This document shows positions 22,693-34,007 of a stretch of DNA of 64,000 bases, piece after piece (positions within the stretch are counted from its first letter, which is position 1; each line of letters opens with the position of its first letter). The DNA is taken from assembly GCA_025266875.1 (NCBI GenBank), contig JALLLT010000009.1:248001-312000 (forward strand), written 5' to 3'. The notes under the pieces were generated by a model that saw only the letters and a list, made by a program, of their open reading frames with translations, did not search any database and was not told the DNA's origin. Made by a program: the position numbers and the translations under genes. Origin of the DNA: Fennellomyces sp. T-0311 (lineage: Eukaryota > Mucoromycota > Mucoromycetes > Mucorales > Lichtheimiaceae).

Positions 22693-24301
22693 GTTCCGAT
22701 TACAAAGACCAATGGACTTAATACCGAGCAGCGGATTGAACATTCGAGTGTGCCATTTGGGAGCGATGGGTGTGACTGTTCCGACCGTACCTACCCAACC
22801 ACCTGTTCCAAAAGCGTTCATTGCATAGCGAACTCAGCCCTTCGCTTAAGTCCATTGTGTGTCGTGTGTGCGGGTGTGTGTGTGTTTTCACTTGCAGGTT
22901 TAGGCTTGAGTCGTCATCTTTGGCTTGCCATGATGCAGATTGGGATGATGCCATGCTTACAAATCTCGAATGGTCCTGCCCCGGACAGGGTGCTTGTGCC
23001 TTGTCCGACTGACACGTCAAACGGGTGCTCCATGCGTTCCATTCCGTACTCTATCCACTCTGAAAAGCATGTATTAGCTCGAATGCACGTCTGTATCCAT
23101 CAACTGGTTGGGTGCCTGGAAAGAGTGGCAAATCCAATCACACCCCACACAGACATGCGTTAAGCGAGAGCGTTTACCGAATCATTGGCCGCACACTTTT
23201 GGTGGTGACCTTCCGGGAGCGTTACGCGCGCGCGCAAGACAACAATCAAGTCCAATTTCAAACATGCTCCAGCGCCTAAGCGATTACTATGGCTGGCAGC
23301 TGCAAAATGCTTTATATTACCAAAACCAGCGCAGTTACAGAATGTGAGGTAGAACCTTGTTTGTTGAATCTTCCTTTGCAATATGACCTTATCCCTCTCT
23401 CATCTTTACTAATTGCGGCAACTTGGTTTGAAAAAAGACACTTGACAGATCAAGAAGCGCACTTTTTTTTTTCGTTATGCCGTCGATATAAAACGCGGGA
23501 CCAATTACGAAATGTCCAGAAGCATAGTTGTCCCGTAACCAACCTAGTTCTCGCTCGATCTATCTAGATCCGTCTGCGAGCCAGCAAATCATCGTTGGAC
23601 ATGACGCACACCCAGGCACGTAATCTTAACAAAGGGGGGTTTTTTTGCAAGGGGCGCTCCAGAGATAGGTATCATAATGAAGCTTATCTTTGATTGATGA
23701 CTCCCCCTTCAGTCTGGGTCAAGTCGCACAGGGCAAAAGTGATTCATATTGTGGCAGCCGGTGCACTCGAAAGGACCAAAGCCATATCGGTTACTTTTCT
23801 TCCATATTTGGCATGATCTCTGTTGTCCCCGCTGCCTTGGCATGTACATACCAGTGTATGGGGGAAAAAGAGCGAGATATAGACATATATGTGCGCCAGC
23901 ATGCAAGGCACTGGATTCTATATATGCAATATGACCCTCGCCGAGCTGTCACGGCCCATGCGAGCGTGGTATATGGGCTGCTTTGTGATCCAATGTAACA
24001 TGAACACATTCCGCACTGGTGAGTGGCAAATAGGCAAATAGGCAAATGCAACTCAATTCGGTGGATTTTCGGTAAAAGATTTACGTAAATGCCTTGGTTG
24101 GATATCCAATTTTCGCACGAAGAGCAACAGTTTGGTGACACCACCGTTATTATCCCGTATAGGTGGATTTTATCGGATTAAAGGAACGGGGAAAATGGGC
24201 AATTTCTACAGAAAAAAAGAGAGTAACCACTCCCACGACGCATGATTGTCAAGTATATAAGCATGTGTGCGAGAGACGCTCATCAGAAAGGAACAGTAGC
24301 C
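22693..24301. other. Intergenic, upstream of the polygalacturonase gene
   Basis: 1.6 kb with only short frames. One small frame ending at 23347 has a protein-like end (MLQRLSDYYGWQLQNALYY) but no other support. The part next to the GH28 start holds a TATA box (listed separately). Confidence 0.4.
24254..24260 (+). promoter_or_regulatory. TATA box of the polygalacturonase gene
   Basis: TATATAA lies 42 bp before the ATG at 24302, a spacing that suits a strongly regulated secreted-enzyme gene. Confidence 0.5.
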
Positions 24302-25740
24302 ATGAAATCGGGCATCTTTCTGCTTTTGCTCCTGCTGGCACCGGCCGTGCTCGCTAAAAGGACATGCGTCATCCCGCCTGCCAAGGGCGACGCTTCTGAC
24401 AATATCATCTCGACCTTTAGGCGATGCAGCAAGCATTCGCGCGTTGTTTTCAAGAAGAACACCAACTACTACATCGAAAAGCCAATGAACATCAGTGGTC
24501 TGAACGATGTCCATATTTCGATCCAGGGCAACGTGACATTCGATGACAGGGACATGACCTGGTGGCAAGAAAACATCTTTTTGCTCGACTTTCAAAGCGC
24601 GGGTACGTGGTGGATCATTAGCGGCGACAACATTCGCGTGGATGGAGGCGGAACGGTGAACGGTCAAGGTCAGGTTTGGTGGGATGCTCAGGTATTTGCA
24701 TGATGAGCGAGGGTTTTATGAAAATCATGATTCATGAAACCTTGCGTAACATTAGGCCAAGGATCCCCGGCCAGTAACAATGACCTTCGATAAGGTTAAC
24801 AACCTGCATGTTTCGGATATCTGGGTTGTCCAAGCACCGTTTTGGCACTTTTTCGTGCGGGACACGCACCATGCCGTGTTCACAGACATGAACATTCGCT
24901 CCTTGTCCAATTCTTCTGTAGGTCGATTCTTGCCACTAGCCAATGTTTATTTATTTATTTATGCGCGTTCATGCTTAGTTCGGTACCCACAATTCGGATG
25001 GATGGGATCTTTTCCGGAGCAGTGACGTTGTCATCAAAGATTCGACCATCGTCAATAGCGATGACTGCGTCTCGTTCAAGGCCAATGCAACCAATTCCGT
25101 GATCAAGAACCTCGATTGCACCGGGTCGCACGGTCTAAGTGTAGGCTCGCTTGGACAATATGCCCGAGACGGCCAGATTGATGTGGTGAAGGACATTCTG
25201 GTTCAAAACATCACATGCCGCAACTGCCAGAACGGAGCACGGTAGGAATGCCCTTCAGTTGACGACTGGGTGTATTTGCGATTAACGAAATGATGATATA
25301 AAGAATCAAGACTTGGGCCGGCGGAAAGGGATTGGTGGAAAACGTAAAGTTCGACAGCTTGGAAGTGACCAACGCCGAGAATCCCATTGTGATCACAACT
25401 CGTAAGTATATATATCATACGATGCACACGTAACCATGGAGAGAGAGGGCATTTCATCTCATATTGGCTCGCAGACTACTGTGATGGCAACCAGATGGAC
25501 TTTTGCAACGGCTCAGATGACGAGTCGCTGACCATCCGTGACATTATCTTTGATAACATTTACGGCTCGGCCAGCGAGCACGGCAACCCTATCATCAACC
25601 TCAATTGCTCGATCAACACCCCGTGCTCTGACATTAGCCTGACGAATATCAACATTGAGCCGTCGAGTAGCACGCCAGAGAATGTATGTGAATATGTAGA
25701 AGGAGCCGATGAGATTCCATATTGTCCCCAGTACCAATAA
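24302..25740 (+). CDS. Secreted GH28 polygalacturonase (exo-type likely)
   Basis: Five exons: 24302-24691, 24756-24917, 24979-25241, 25304-25401, 25475-25740; 392 residues. A clear signal peptide ends near Ala18 (MKSGIFLLLLLLAPAVLA). The GH28 right-handed beta-helix motifs are all present: NSDGWD (catalytic Asp), NSDDC (two Asp), GSHGLSVGS and RIKTW. Several N-glycosylation sequons fit secretion. GH28 enzymes hydrolyse alpha-1,4 galacturonan in pectin. The overall style resembles mucoralean exo-polygalacturonases, but endo versus exo action is not proven by sequence. All splice phases agree, and catalytic motifs sit intact across the junctions. Confidence 0.93.
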
Positions 25741-26225
25741 ACGCATTTGGGGAGGCAGCCAAAAGAAATGTGGGTCTCCCACCACCATCATCACGAAACT
25801 CCTACGTGCGGCCCCTTCGCGCACGACGGCAATAGGTGCAGTGCACAGCCCAGCCCTGTGTGGCCATGCAGAAAGGTATCTGATTGACATCAGGGCCCTG
25901 TGTGCAGCGGGGGACGAGATGAAGGGCGGAAAAAAAGAATCCAAAGGGGTGGCACGATGTTACCATATCTCCTGCTGCCAAGAAAGAAAGGGAGGATGGG
26001 CATTATTCAAATTTGGAGGAGTTGTGTATATCATAGCAGTAAGTGGCAGGAGACAATTTTTCGGCCAACTTCGGGTTGGAGCAAAAAAAGGCGGCATACT
26101 CTCAGACGCTACGAGCTGTGTGTCTGGTGGGAAAAGTTAAAATTTCCAACTATTTTTTTGAGGCCCCTTTTCAACTCTTTCTCTTTTCTATCACTCTCTC
26201 CCACTCACCCACGCACACTTCATCC
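25741..26225. other. Intergenic
   Basis: Pyrimidine-rich just before the next start (CTCTCTCCCACTCACCC around 26193-26210). Frames here lack support. Confidence 0.4.
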
Positions 26226-26567
26226 ATGCAAATGACCTCTTCGACGTTCGTACGCCAGTGGCGACGGATCTTTCGGACCAACATCACACGAAGGAAATCC
26301 ACATCGTCCAACCGATCGTCGGATTCAAACAAATCCAACAAATCCGTGCGGTTCCAAGCCGTCGACTCTGTCTACTACACCCACAGCGCATCCGAGTACG
26401 ACCGGACGCCGGCACCAGAAGACAATGCGCGACCGGTGCTGGGCCAGTTGTTCTTCATCGACACGGAGGACACGGACGACCAGACGCTGGTGCGCAACAC
26501 CAACCACAACCGACAGCGGAGCATCCAGACGATCGCGATCCATATTGCGCTGCGCGCTATGCGATGA
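26226..26567 (+). CDS. Small soluble protein of unknown function
   Basis: Single exon of 113 residues. A basic, Ser/Asn-rich N terminus (RRKSTSSNRSSDSNKS) is followed by a compact segment VRFQAVDSVYYTHSASEYDRTP and an acidic stretch. The VRF...YYTHS..EYDRTP pattern looks evolutionarily constrained rather than random: the reading frame is GC3-rich and free of repeats. No catalytic motif, signal or membrane segment is visible. VRF-type motifs can bind PP1 phosphatase (RVxF class), so a regulatory subunit role is a guess only. The start was chosen at the first ATG after a pyrimidine-rich leader. Confidence 0.6.
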   Translation: MQMTSSTFVRQWRRIFRTNITRRKSTSSNRSSDSNKSNKSVRFQAVDSVYYTHSASEYDRTPAPEDNARPVLGQLFFIDTEDTDDQTLVRNTNHNRQRSIQTIAIHIALRAMR

Positions 26568-26948
26568 ACCTTGTCCCAAACGGTATAAAATATACCGTTA
26601 AGGAAAAAATATTCGTTTCACTCTCCTGCAACCCCCAAAAAACAAAATCCGATCTGCGCCCTGCTGTCATCGTCCAATGGTATTGTGCTGCATGCATTTT
26701 TTTTTCCAGAGCGCCTTTGCATTGCATCGTCACCCCAGTCTTGGCATTATTAAGGGTTGGAAAGCCCATTTACACTATTATCATTTCATTCTTGGCCCCC
26801 ACATGTACCATAAACCCTCATCTAAAAAAACAACATCTGACACTGTATGGTCAAAAGCAGCATGTTTAATAAACAAAAAAAAAGAGATCCAGGGAGCCAC
26901 TTTGGTCTTGGCATGCATAACCCTCAGAGCGATTAGCGCCTTGTTGTC
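26568..26948. other. Intergenic
   Basis: Contains short A and T runs. No supported gene or repeat. Confidence 0.4.
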
Positions 26949-28482
26949 ATGGGGAAAAAAGAAAGTCAGCCTGGAGCCTTTGCCGCTTTCGCTTCACCCA
27001 TGAAAAGTCTAATAAAGAAGGTCGACTTCCCTGTCTACGGTCTCGATTTCACCGACAATGATCGCATCGTGGCGGTCGGCGGTGGCGGGACAGGGCGCTC
27101 AGGAGTCAAGAACAAGCTGGTACTGGAGAACCATCGCCCCCATTGATTCCTGCAGATTAAGTTTTGTTCTTTTCCAGATTGCTTTTTCCGTCAATGACGA
27201 CACTCTCGTTACATGGCCGATCCCTGATCAGAAGGACTGCCCAATGTCCGTCGCTTGCCATCCCACGGTAAGGTGTTATGCACTATGCCCTCCCCCCGCT
27301 CTCCTTTCCTAGCTTACACAAAGGGTCCAGCTGCCCTTATTCGCGACGGGGATCAATGACGAGGCAGACGTAATCAAGCGGGGAGAGAACCAATCCTGCC
27401 ATCTCTTTGAACTCGGATCAAGGTCCGTATTCCCATAACAATGCTTGACGTGCGTGGTGTTTGGGGGGATCACTTATCGATTGATAACAGCACTATACAG
27501 CCGCTAAACAAAGCCTCAGCAAGCACTACCCGGAATATTCAGGATTATCAGGTGCACATCACACTGCTACATGGCATATATAACTCACTCCCCCACTCCC
27601 CACCCGGGGCCATGTAGAAAGTAACCCGATTTAGTCGTTCAGGCCAGTTCCTCGTCACTGGCTTCACCGATGGACGGGTCACGGTTCTCAAAATGCCCGA
27701 TCTGACGTTGGCATTCCCACCACTACGTTTCAACGGTGTGCAAGATCTAGATGTGGATCCTGAAGAGGAGTATCTTGCCGTGGCTACCCCCAAGGCTCTC
27801 ATCATCGTGTCGCTGGAAGATGGCGCCATCACACAAGTCATCGACAGCCCCAAGCTCAACAAAAGGACCGAATGCGAATTCCGAAGCTGTCGCTATGGCG
27901 CCCCCCAACATAAGCTCTATGCAGTCGTCAACCCGCACTCACGCTCCAATGGGTTTATCTGCGTATGGGACTTGCGGAATCGAAAACGCCGCTACCCAGT
28001 GACGCAGGTCAAAACTGCGAGCGTGTGTCGCAAGAGCATCACAAGTTTTTGTGTCAGTCCAGCGGGCGATCTGTTGGCGTATGCATCCACTGACTTGAGC
28101 ATCGGACTAGTCGACGCAAAGTCACTTAGGGTAAAATGTTCAAGAATAAGATACAAAGCAGGCTGCTAAATGCAATGCCTTCGTTAGCCTATAATGCAGG
28201 TGAAAAACGCGCATGGATTTGCCATCACCAGCTTGGCTTTTAGTCCTTCCGGGAAATATCTGGCTAGTGCAGGAGCTGATACCAGATGTAGAATCATGGT
28301 GCTGCCTGATAAGTTGAAGTCTTTGAGTTCAGGTACGCATGACTAAACGCCTTTTCTATATATAGATAAACGTAACACTCTATTTTTTTATAGGCCCCAG
28401 TTTCTCGGCATTGATCTACGCAATCTTGAGTGTTGTGCTTTTGGCTTTGCTGGTCCATATCCTTTCACAAATGAAACTGTAA
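26949..28482 (+). CDS. SEC12: SEC12-like WD40 guanine nucleotide exchange factor
   Basis: Seven exons: 26949-27119, 27178-27267, 27331-27422, 27491-27551, 27618-28130, 28200-28332, 28394-28482; 382 residues. The N-terminal blade holds the SEC12 K-loop-like sequence VAVGGGGTGRSGVKNKL, which binds K+ and helps contact Sar1. WD-like blades follow (FSRSGQFLVTGFTDGRVTVL, DLDVDPEEEYLAVAT, SLAFSPSGKYLASAGAD). A single membrane helix at the very C terminus (ALIYAILSVVLLALLVHIL) anchors it in the ER. It loads Sar1 with GTP to start COPII budding. The lumenal tail is almost absent, unlike budding yeast. A start at Met18 (27000) is also possible. Intron 3 uses an unusual GTCCGT donor. Confidence 0.88.
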
Positions 28483-28994
28483 CGAAAAAAGCATTCGTAC
28501 CAGCCTAAACCCGTCTAGCTGCTACCTTGTCCGTACTGGCTACTAAGCCATGTTGTATATCCTCCACCCTTACTCGCTCTCATTGCAGAATGAGGGCATA
28601 CATTAAATCTTAGCTTAATGCGCACACATAGCATATTATCTTTGGACAACGCGTGTTGGTCTCAATGCAGGAAATAGGAGTAACCATAAACCATATTTTG
28701 GGGATGAACGATGGTCATCAGATATTTTGCTGTGAAGGATCGATATGCCTCCCCCACCACGGGAAAAGGCGATGATTTATCGTTTGCCAGTCAGTCGCAA
28801 GGCGACACAATTGCCTTTACCATTGGCTGATAGAATTTCCTGTTGGAAGATTAATTAATAATCAGTAGCTTAGCGGGTCATGCGAGCATGACCACGCTAC
28901 GCAGGTGTAACATTATCCTTTCATATGCAATGCGATACGAGCTAACAACAATGCACGGACGTGTGGTCCAACGACAAAATAATAGATACGTAAG

Positions 28995-29030
<36 letters not shown>

Positions 29031-29327
29031 CACAGAATGAATTGAGAAACGGCCAATGTGACCGCAGTCTTGCTTTGGAAAATCGCAATATGGAGCAAAG
29101 TGTATTATTAGTAAAAAAACGAGTAAGCTCTTTTTCTTTGTAACCAGTAATGCCATTTTTCTTGCTGTCTGTGCGTAGTATGTCGAAATTATGTTGGATG
29201 TCGTTGTATGTTGAGTATATGCCGGAAGAAAAGAAAAAGCCAAAGTGGGGGTGGAAGGGGAGAATGAACCAAATGTGTGCTTTTGTACATCATTTGTGTA
29301 TACAAGGATGAAAGAGGGGGAAAAAAA
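28483..29327. other. Intergenic between convergent genes
   Basis: Holds the 3' flanks of two convergent genes and a TA dinucleotide microsatellite (listed separately). No coding support. Confidence 0.4.
28998..29028. repeat. TA dinucleotide microsatellite
   Basis: About 15 uninterrupted TA units in an intergenic region; likely length-variable. Confidence 0.9.
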
Positions 29328-30506
29328 CTAGTATGCTCTTTTCGCCATGCCAATCCGACTCGTGCTTCTCGTTGTCGATGCCGTTGAACGCGGTGAAATG
29401 TGATGTTGCTGCTGTTGAGAAGGTGGTCGCGATGCCGTGGCTGCACCGAAAACACTGTTTCTAGGACCACTTGCACCGCCAAACATACTCATCGGCGAAC
29501 GTGCGCGCGAAGTGGCTGATGAAGGAATATGGCTTGCGCGGTTACCCAGACGACTGTTGGTACGTGTCGTTGTCGTTGGCATCAAACTGGATTCGCGCGT
29601 CGTGCTGCTCGTGCTGTTGTACCGCGACAGGCTGCTACTGGAGCGAGTTGAGAGCGTGCGTTGCGGAGTTGGTGTCGCGAGACGGGAGGAAGACGGTGCT
29701 GGTATATGGGAAGCTCGTTTTGCAAGTTTCGAGCTCATGCCTATCCTGGAAGACGAACGGGTTGGCAATTCAGACGCAGCATTCGTGTTGAACGACCGGC
29801 TTTGGGCAGGACTGGGAATATTGGGACGAGGTAAATGGTGGCTGCCACTGGTGGCAGTCGAATGGGAGCTGGTCGATGTGGATGCGCGTGGGTGAGCCTT
29901 CAAATGCGATCGATACGTTACGGTGGATTGGGATGTCATGCTGTTCTCGCTACTGATACTGCCGGATCGTTGCCGAACAATTAGCGTTGGTGAGCGCAAG
30001 ACGGGTGTCGGTTTCATGGGTGGAGTCAGATTATGCGATGCAATGGATGACTGATAGATATAAAAAGAAAAATGTCAGCGAAGAAAGCCAAGGCTGCACT
30101 GCACGACAACACTACTTCGTCCATTTTCCAAAACTCTTCATCTGAATCGTCGAGGTCAAGGTCGGCCAAATCCGGGAGATCTGTTTCGTCGTCCATATCC
30201 GAAGCATAGTTGGCTTTGATCAGCTCATCCAAATTGACGCTGTCTTCCGAGCTGATGGAAGCTATTGAAAGCGGGCGGCCTTTTGCCCTTCTATGATCGC
30301 TTAGGGTGTTAAAAAGCCTCGATATCCTCGGACATGCTCGTCTTTTCAGTATACCTAAAGTCAGCCTGGGTATCCTCGGGGTATGGATGCACGCCCATCA
30401 GCCAACCATGCACATTGGGCGCAGCGTGCTCTGCGGCTGGGGAATGAGAGGCTAATTCATCGGCTTGTTTATCAGATAGCAAATGGAGACTGGATGATGG
30501 AGGCAT
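29328..30506 (-). CDS. Ser/Thr-rich disordered protein with SxIP motifs
   Basis: Three exons: 30506-30355, 30251-30116, 30050-29328; 336 residues, phases agree. The N-terminal third is acidic (DLADLDLDDSDEEFW). The rest is rich in Ser, Thr, Arg and Pro and disordered. Two SHIP tetrapeptides, each in RASHIP, lie near residues 210-213 and 269-272 among Ser, Pro and basic residues, matching the S/T-x-I-P motif by which +TIPs bind EB1. A SRIGM-x(n)-K-RA unit occurs twice, once at the very C terminus. There is no globular domain. A microtubule plus-end role is an inference from the motifs. The gene is real by splice and frame consistency; orthology is unknown. Confidence 0.7.
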
Positions 30507-30599
30507 TTCGCGTTTAAGACGAAGGGAAGGGAGGAGGAGAAGGGAGAGGAGGAAAGAGAACAAAAGAGTTACGAAAGAGAGTCGTCGGAGTATTTTTTA

Positions 30600-31838
30600 T
30601 CATTGAGCGAGATAGCGCTGGATGACATTGACGAACACTTCCTGAAAATTAGGCAGCTCTGCAAAGCCTGGGGTAGAAATTTTAGTCTCGTTCATGCACA
30701 TGCACACCGATGCACAGCTGCAGACTTACTGGGAAAGTAGTTTACATCCACCACGTAGTAGGCCGCACTGCCACTGGCCAGCAGCACGTCAAACCCAAAG
30801 AAGGTCAGTCCCTGCATCCATCGTGAGTGTCCCATACGCCCAGGTAAATTAGCTGCTACTCCAATCTTACCAGTTCGCGGCGCAGACGATCGGCAATGCC
30901 ACGGAGTCTCCGGTGGTCCACAAGCCTCTCCTTTTGCTGCTGGACATCTGAATCCGAGACGACATGCTCCTGCTGCTCCCCGAACGCTTTGGGCAGCTTT
31001 TGGCTGTCGAACGAGACAAGCGTGTCAGCCTTGTTCTGGAACGACGGCCGGCTTGAGATGCAGATGGTATCGTCGGCAACGTACACCTTGATGACCACCC
31101 CATCGTGCTCAATAAACTCCTGAAATAGAACAGGCTCGTCGGGCTGGAAACACTGGTCTAGGCTCGCCATCCATTGTTGCGAAGGCACCAAGGCCATCTC
31201 GTGCGAGCCTCCCACCGAACACGCTGTCTGGCGTTTGCAAATCACCTGCACTCGACTCAGTTAGCGCTATATGCGGGTGCGTGGTTGGGACGTATACTTG
31301 CTGGGAACTGGATGGACAATGGGCCCTTTATGCTGTCCAGGAACGCCGTGTTTGGAACATTAAATAGGGAGCAACCCCTGGCAGCATTGACACACGCCTC
31401 ATGGGTTCGTTTCCGATCCAGAAGAATCTCTGCATTCTCCCAAGGATCCAGTACCCGAACTGTCGGATTGCTGCCACAAAAACTCTATTTCAGGCCTAAG
31501 TCGTTGTCCAACTGCCCTTCCAGTTTTACCTTGAACCGCTCAAACTTGCATCTTGCCGCCGGATCGCCCTGCAAGGCTTTGCCGTAGATATCCGAAACTT
31601 TGTGCACAATCATGTCTAATGGCATTTGCTCTTCTATGGGTCGATCGAGATCCAGGTGCACAAACTGCAGCCCATGGAGTCTTCCAAAAAAACAAAAAAA
31701 AAAAGATCAGCGTTGTGGCCAGACCAACGCATGGTACCGCTTGTATTGCATGTACCTAGCACGATCGACAATGTCCTCGAGACGTGATTGCTTTAGTTTT
31801 TTGAGGCTAAATATCAGGCCCACTGTCTTTATGGTCAT
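30600..31838 (-). CDS. ITPK1: Inositol-tetrakisphosphate 1-kinase
   Basis: Six exons: 31838-31756, 31680-31530, 31484-31298, 31250-30871, 30811-30730, 30667-30600; 316 residues, the usual ITPK1 length. The ATP-grasp fold is recognisable: VGLIFSLKKLK strand start, DRPIEEQMPLDMIVHKVSD, VRVLDPWENAEILLDRKRT, SVGGSHEMALV, LFQEFIEHDGVVIKVYV and a C-terminal FFGFDVLL...YYVVDVNYFPSF with the metal-binding Asp/Asn. It phosphorylates inositol tris/tetrakisphosphates on the route to InsP5 and InsP6. Intron 3 ends at GTCGAG after a perfect GCTAAC branch site. Only 34 bp separates its ATG from the RBM25 stop upstream on the same strand. Confidence 0.92.
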
Positions 31839-31872
31839 GATTACTATTAAAAGAGAAAACAGCGATTTTGGT

Positions 31873-34007
31873 TTACAGCTTGGAGTATTTTCGTTCCGTC
31901 TCAAATATAAGCGCTCTCCACAGCTTCATTACAAAGACTAACGCTTCGGCATCCAGTGTCTATGTTTCATCATCAGCATGGATACTTTGTTACCAGGCAA
32001 CGTCTCGGCTTACCATTTCCAGCTCCTTGACAAGGGAATCCGGTGTTTGCTGGCGTCGTACAAAGTCCAGGATGAGCCCCACAAACTCCTCGTCTTCCGT
32101 GCCGAGGATCTCGGTGATCTTTTTGGAAATAAACGGCTTGAGCTTTTCATCAAGTAGATCCTGGGAGAGTGACAGTTAATACCACGGACGTCATGTGATG
32201 CCACCATTCATTATGTTACCTCGTCCACTTGATCCCATTTGACAGACCAGTTCCAAAGTTCTTGCTCCGAACTGGGTATAGACTCAATGAGTTCTTTGAT
32301 CTTCTTGACTCGTTCCTCGGGATCCATGTGCGACGAGTCATCCAAGAGAACATCGTCTCCGTAATCCAAGGGTACCAAGACACGACGCTTGCGACCACCC
32401 GCCTCGTCCTCTTCGTCTTCTTCAGCCCCGCCCATCGCGGATATACGTTTGATAGGTGCAGTGAAGTTGAGTTTCGTTGGCTTGATTGCAATTCGCGTGC
32501 CATCCTCTGCCTTTCCACCGCCAGCCTCGTGGCGTGACATGCGTTCTTTGTCCTCAGCACGCTGACGCTCTTCCTCAATCTCTTGTGCTTCAAGCCGTCG
32601 ATCTTCCTCGTCTCGTTCCTCTTCGCGTCGGCGAACCGTTTCTCTGTGTCTGCGCCATCGTGATCTATCGCACGAAACGGTGAGCAGACAGCATAAGCAA
32701 CGCACAGACAGCCTTACCGATTAGTATAAAACTCTTCGTCGCCTCGTTCCATTTCCACATCATCGTCCCATTCCGCCAATTTGGCAGCCCAATACTCTTT
32801 ATCACGTTGCTGGCGTTCTTCAGCTTCGCGCAGTCGCTGCCAATCGCGTTCGTAATTGCGCAATCGAGAGGCCTCGCGTCCCTCGAGGCGTCGTTCGCGT
32901 TGACGAAAAGCAATATCGACATCCTTTTCATGCTTCTCCTCTCGCCGCCGCTCGAGCTCTTCATCACTTATTTCGGTATCTTCCGGCGCAAACTCTGTGG
33001 GGCCGCGCACAAAGTCGTTCCGCGCGTGTCTACCTCCGCTTCGTCGTCGTCGGTAGTCTATATCGGGCGATCGATTCCGCCGTTCTTCCTGTTCTTCTCG
33101 TATCCGCTGCTTCTCTTGATCGCGTTGAGCAGCACGTTCTTTGAAAAATGCCAATTCTTTGTTGATGAATTCGTCGTCGGCGGTGGGTTGTTCTTCGCTG
33201 TTTTGAGGAGCGTCGGTCATGCGCGTGTCTTCCGTCTCGTCTTCGGCAGGCTCTAGTCCTCGGTTGATGGCATCGACGTACGCGTATACTTTGTCGAGTG
33301 CTTCCTTGTCTTTTTCTTCAATGGCGAGCTGTGGCTGCGATGATTGGTATTGTTGAAGATAATTGCGAACGTTGTCGTCGGCTTTGACCTATCCACGCAC
33401 AAATGAGCAACCTTAGCCTTCCTTGTACGGCAAGCTTACAATCAACTTCTTTTGCACTTGACTACCGTCCGTAGCTGTCAACGTCAAGCCTTGATGTGTG
33501 TCACTTTCGCCACCCAATACGCGAAGCGCTCGCAGCACACTCTCCGGATCTTCGTACTCGGCAAAACCGAACCCTTTTGGATTTCCCTGAGGATCCTTCA
33601 TACGTTTCCAATTCCTCAAATTGCCACCCGCCTATGTTCACAGGTGTTAGTTCACAACGCGTTAATAAAAAAAAACAGAGTGTTGCATGCCTTGAGTAAC
33701 TTTTCGATCCAGACATCACTAATGCCAGCTGCAATGGCTCCCACGAAAAGCGTCGTTAGTTTCTCTGATTCAGCTGCAGGCGGTCTTCCTGCAGCAGGTA
33801 GGGCCATGGGATGAGACATGGGTGGTCGCCCTGGCATGTAGCCGCCAGCTCCTCCAGGGTAGGGTGCTGCTCCACCATACGCAGGTCCACCTCCATACGG
33901 CGCTCCTGGTGGTGGGGGCCGGTACCCTGAAAGCGAGTTAATTTTAAACGGACGTGCACCCAATCTCCTTTCTTACCACCATAAGCATTAGGTCGGTATG
34001 GATCCAT
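31873..34007 (-). CDS. RBM25: U1 snRNP-associated splicing factor RBM25
   Basis: Seven exons: 34007-33977, 33926-33691, 33631-33440, 33388-32718, 32664-32220, 32160-32014, 31959-31873; 602 residues. It has a Gly/Pro-rich N terminus, an RRM at about residues 60-150 (TTLFVGAIAAGISDVWIEKLL, GFGFAEYEDPESVLRAL), a long RE/RD-rich coiled region, and a C-terminal PWI domain (ELWNWSVKWDQVDE, KPFISKKITEILG, LVGLILDFV, ALVFVMKLWRALIFETE). RBM25 (Snu71 relative) works at the 5' splice site and in alternative splicing. The intron between exons 2 and 3 begins GC, not GT, and ends AG (33690-33632); the RRM frame requires it. Confidence 0.94.

Noticed and set aside
23108..23347. Small + frame ending MLQRLSDYYGWQLQNALYY
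   Set aside because: The end looks protein-like, but there is no homology, splice or promoter support.
29437..29895. 152-residue + frame
   Set aside because: Antisense of the Ser/Arg-rich SxIP protein, whose three exons join in phase; the + frame has no domain or better start.
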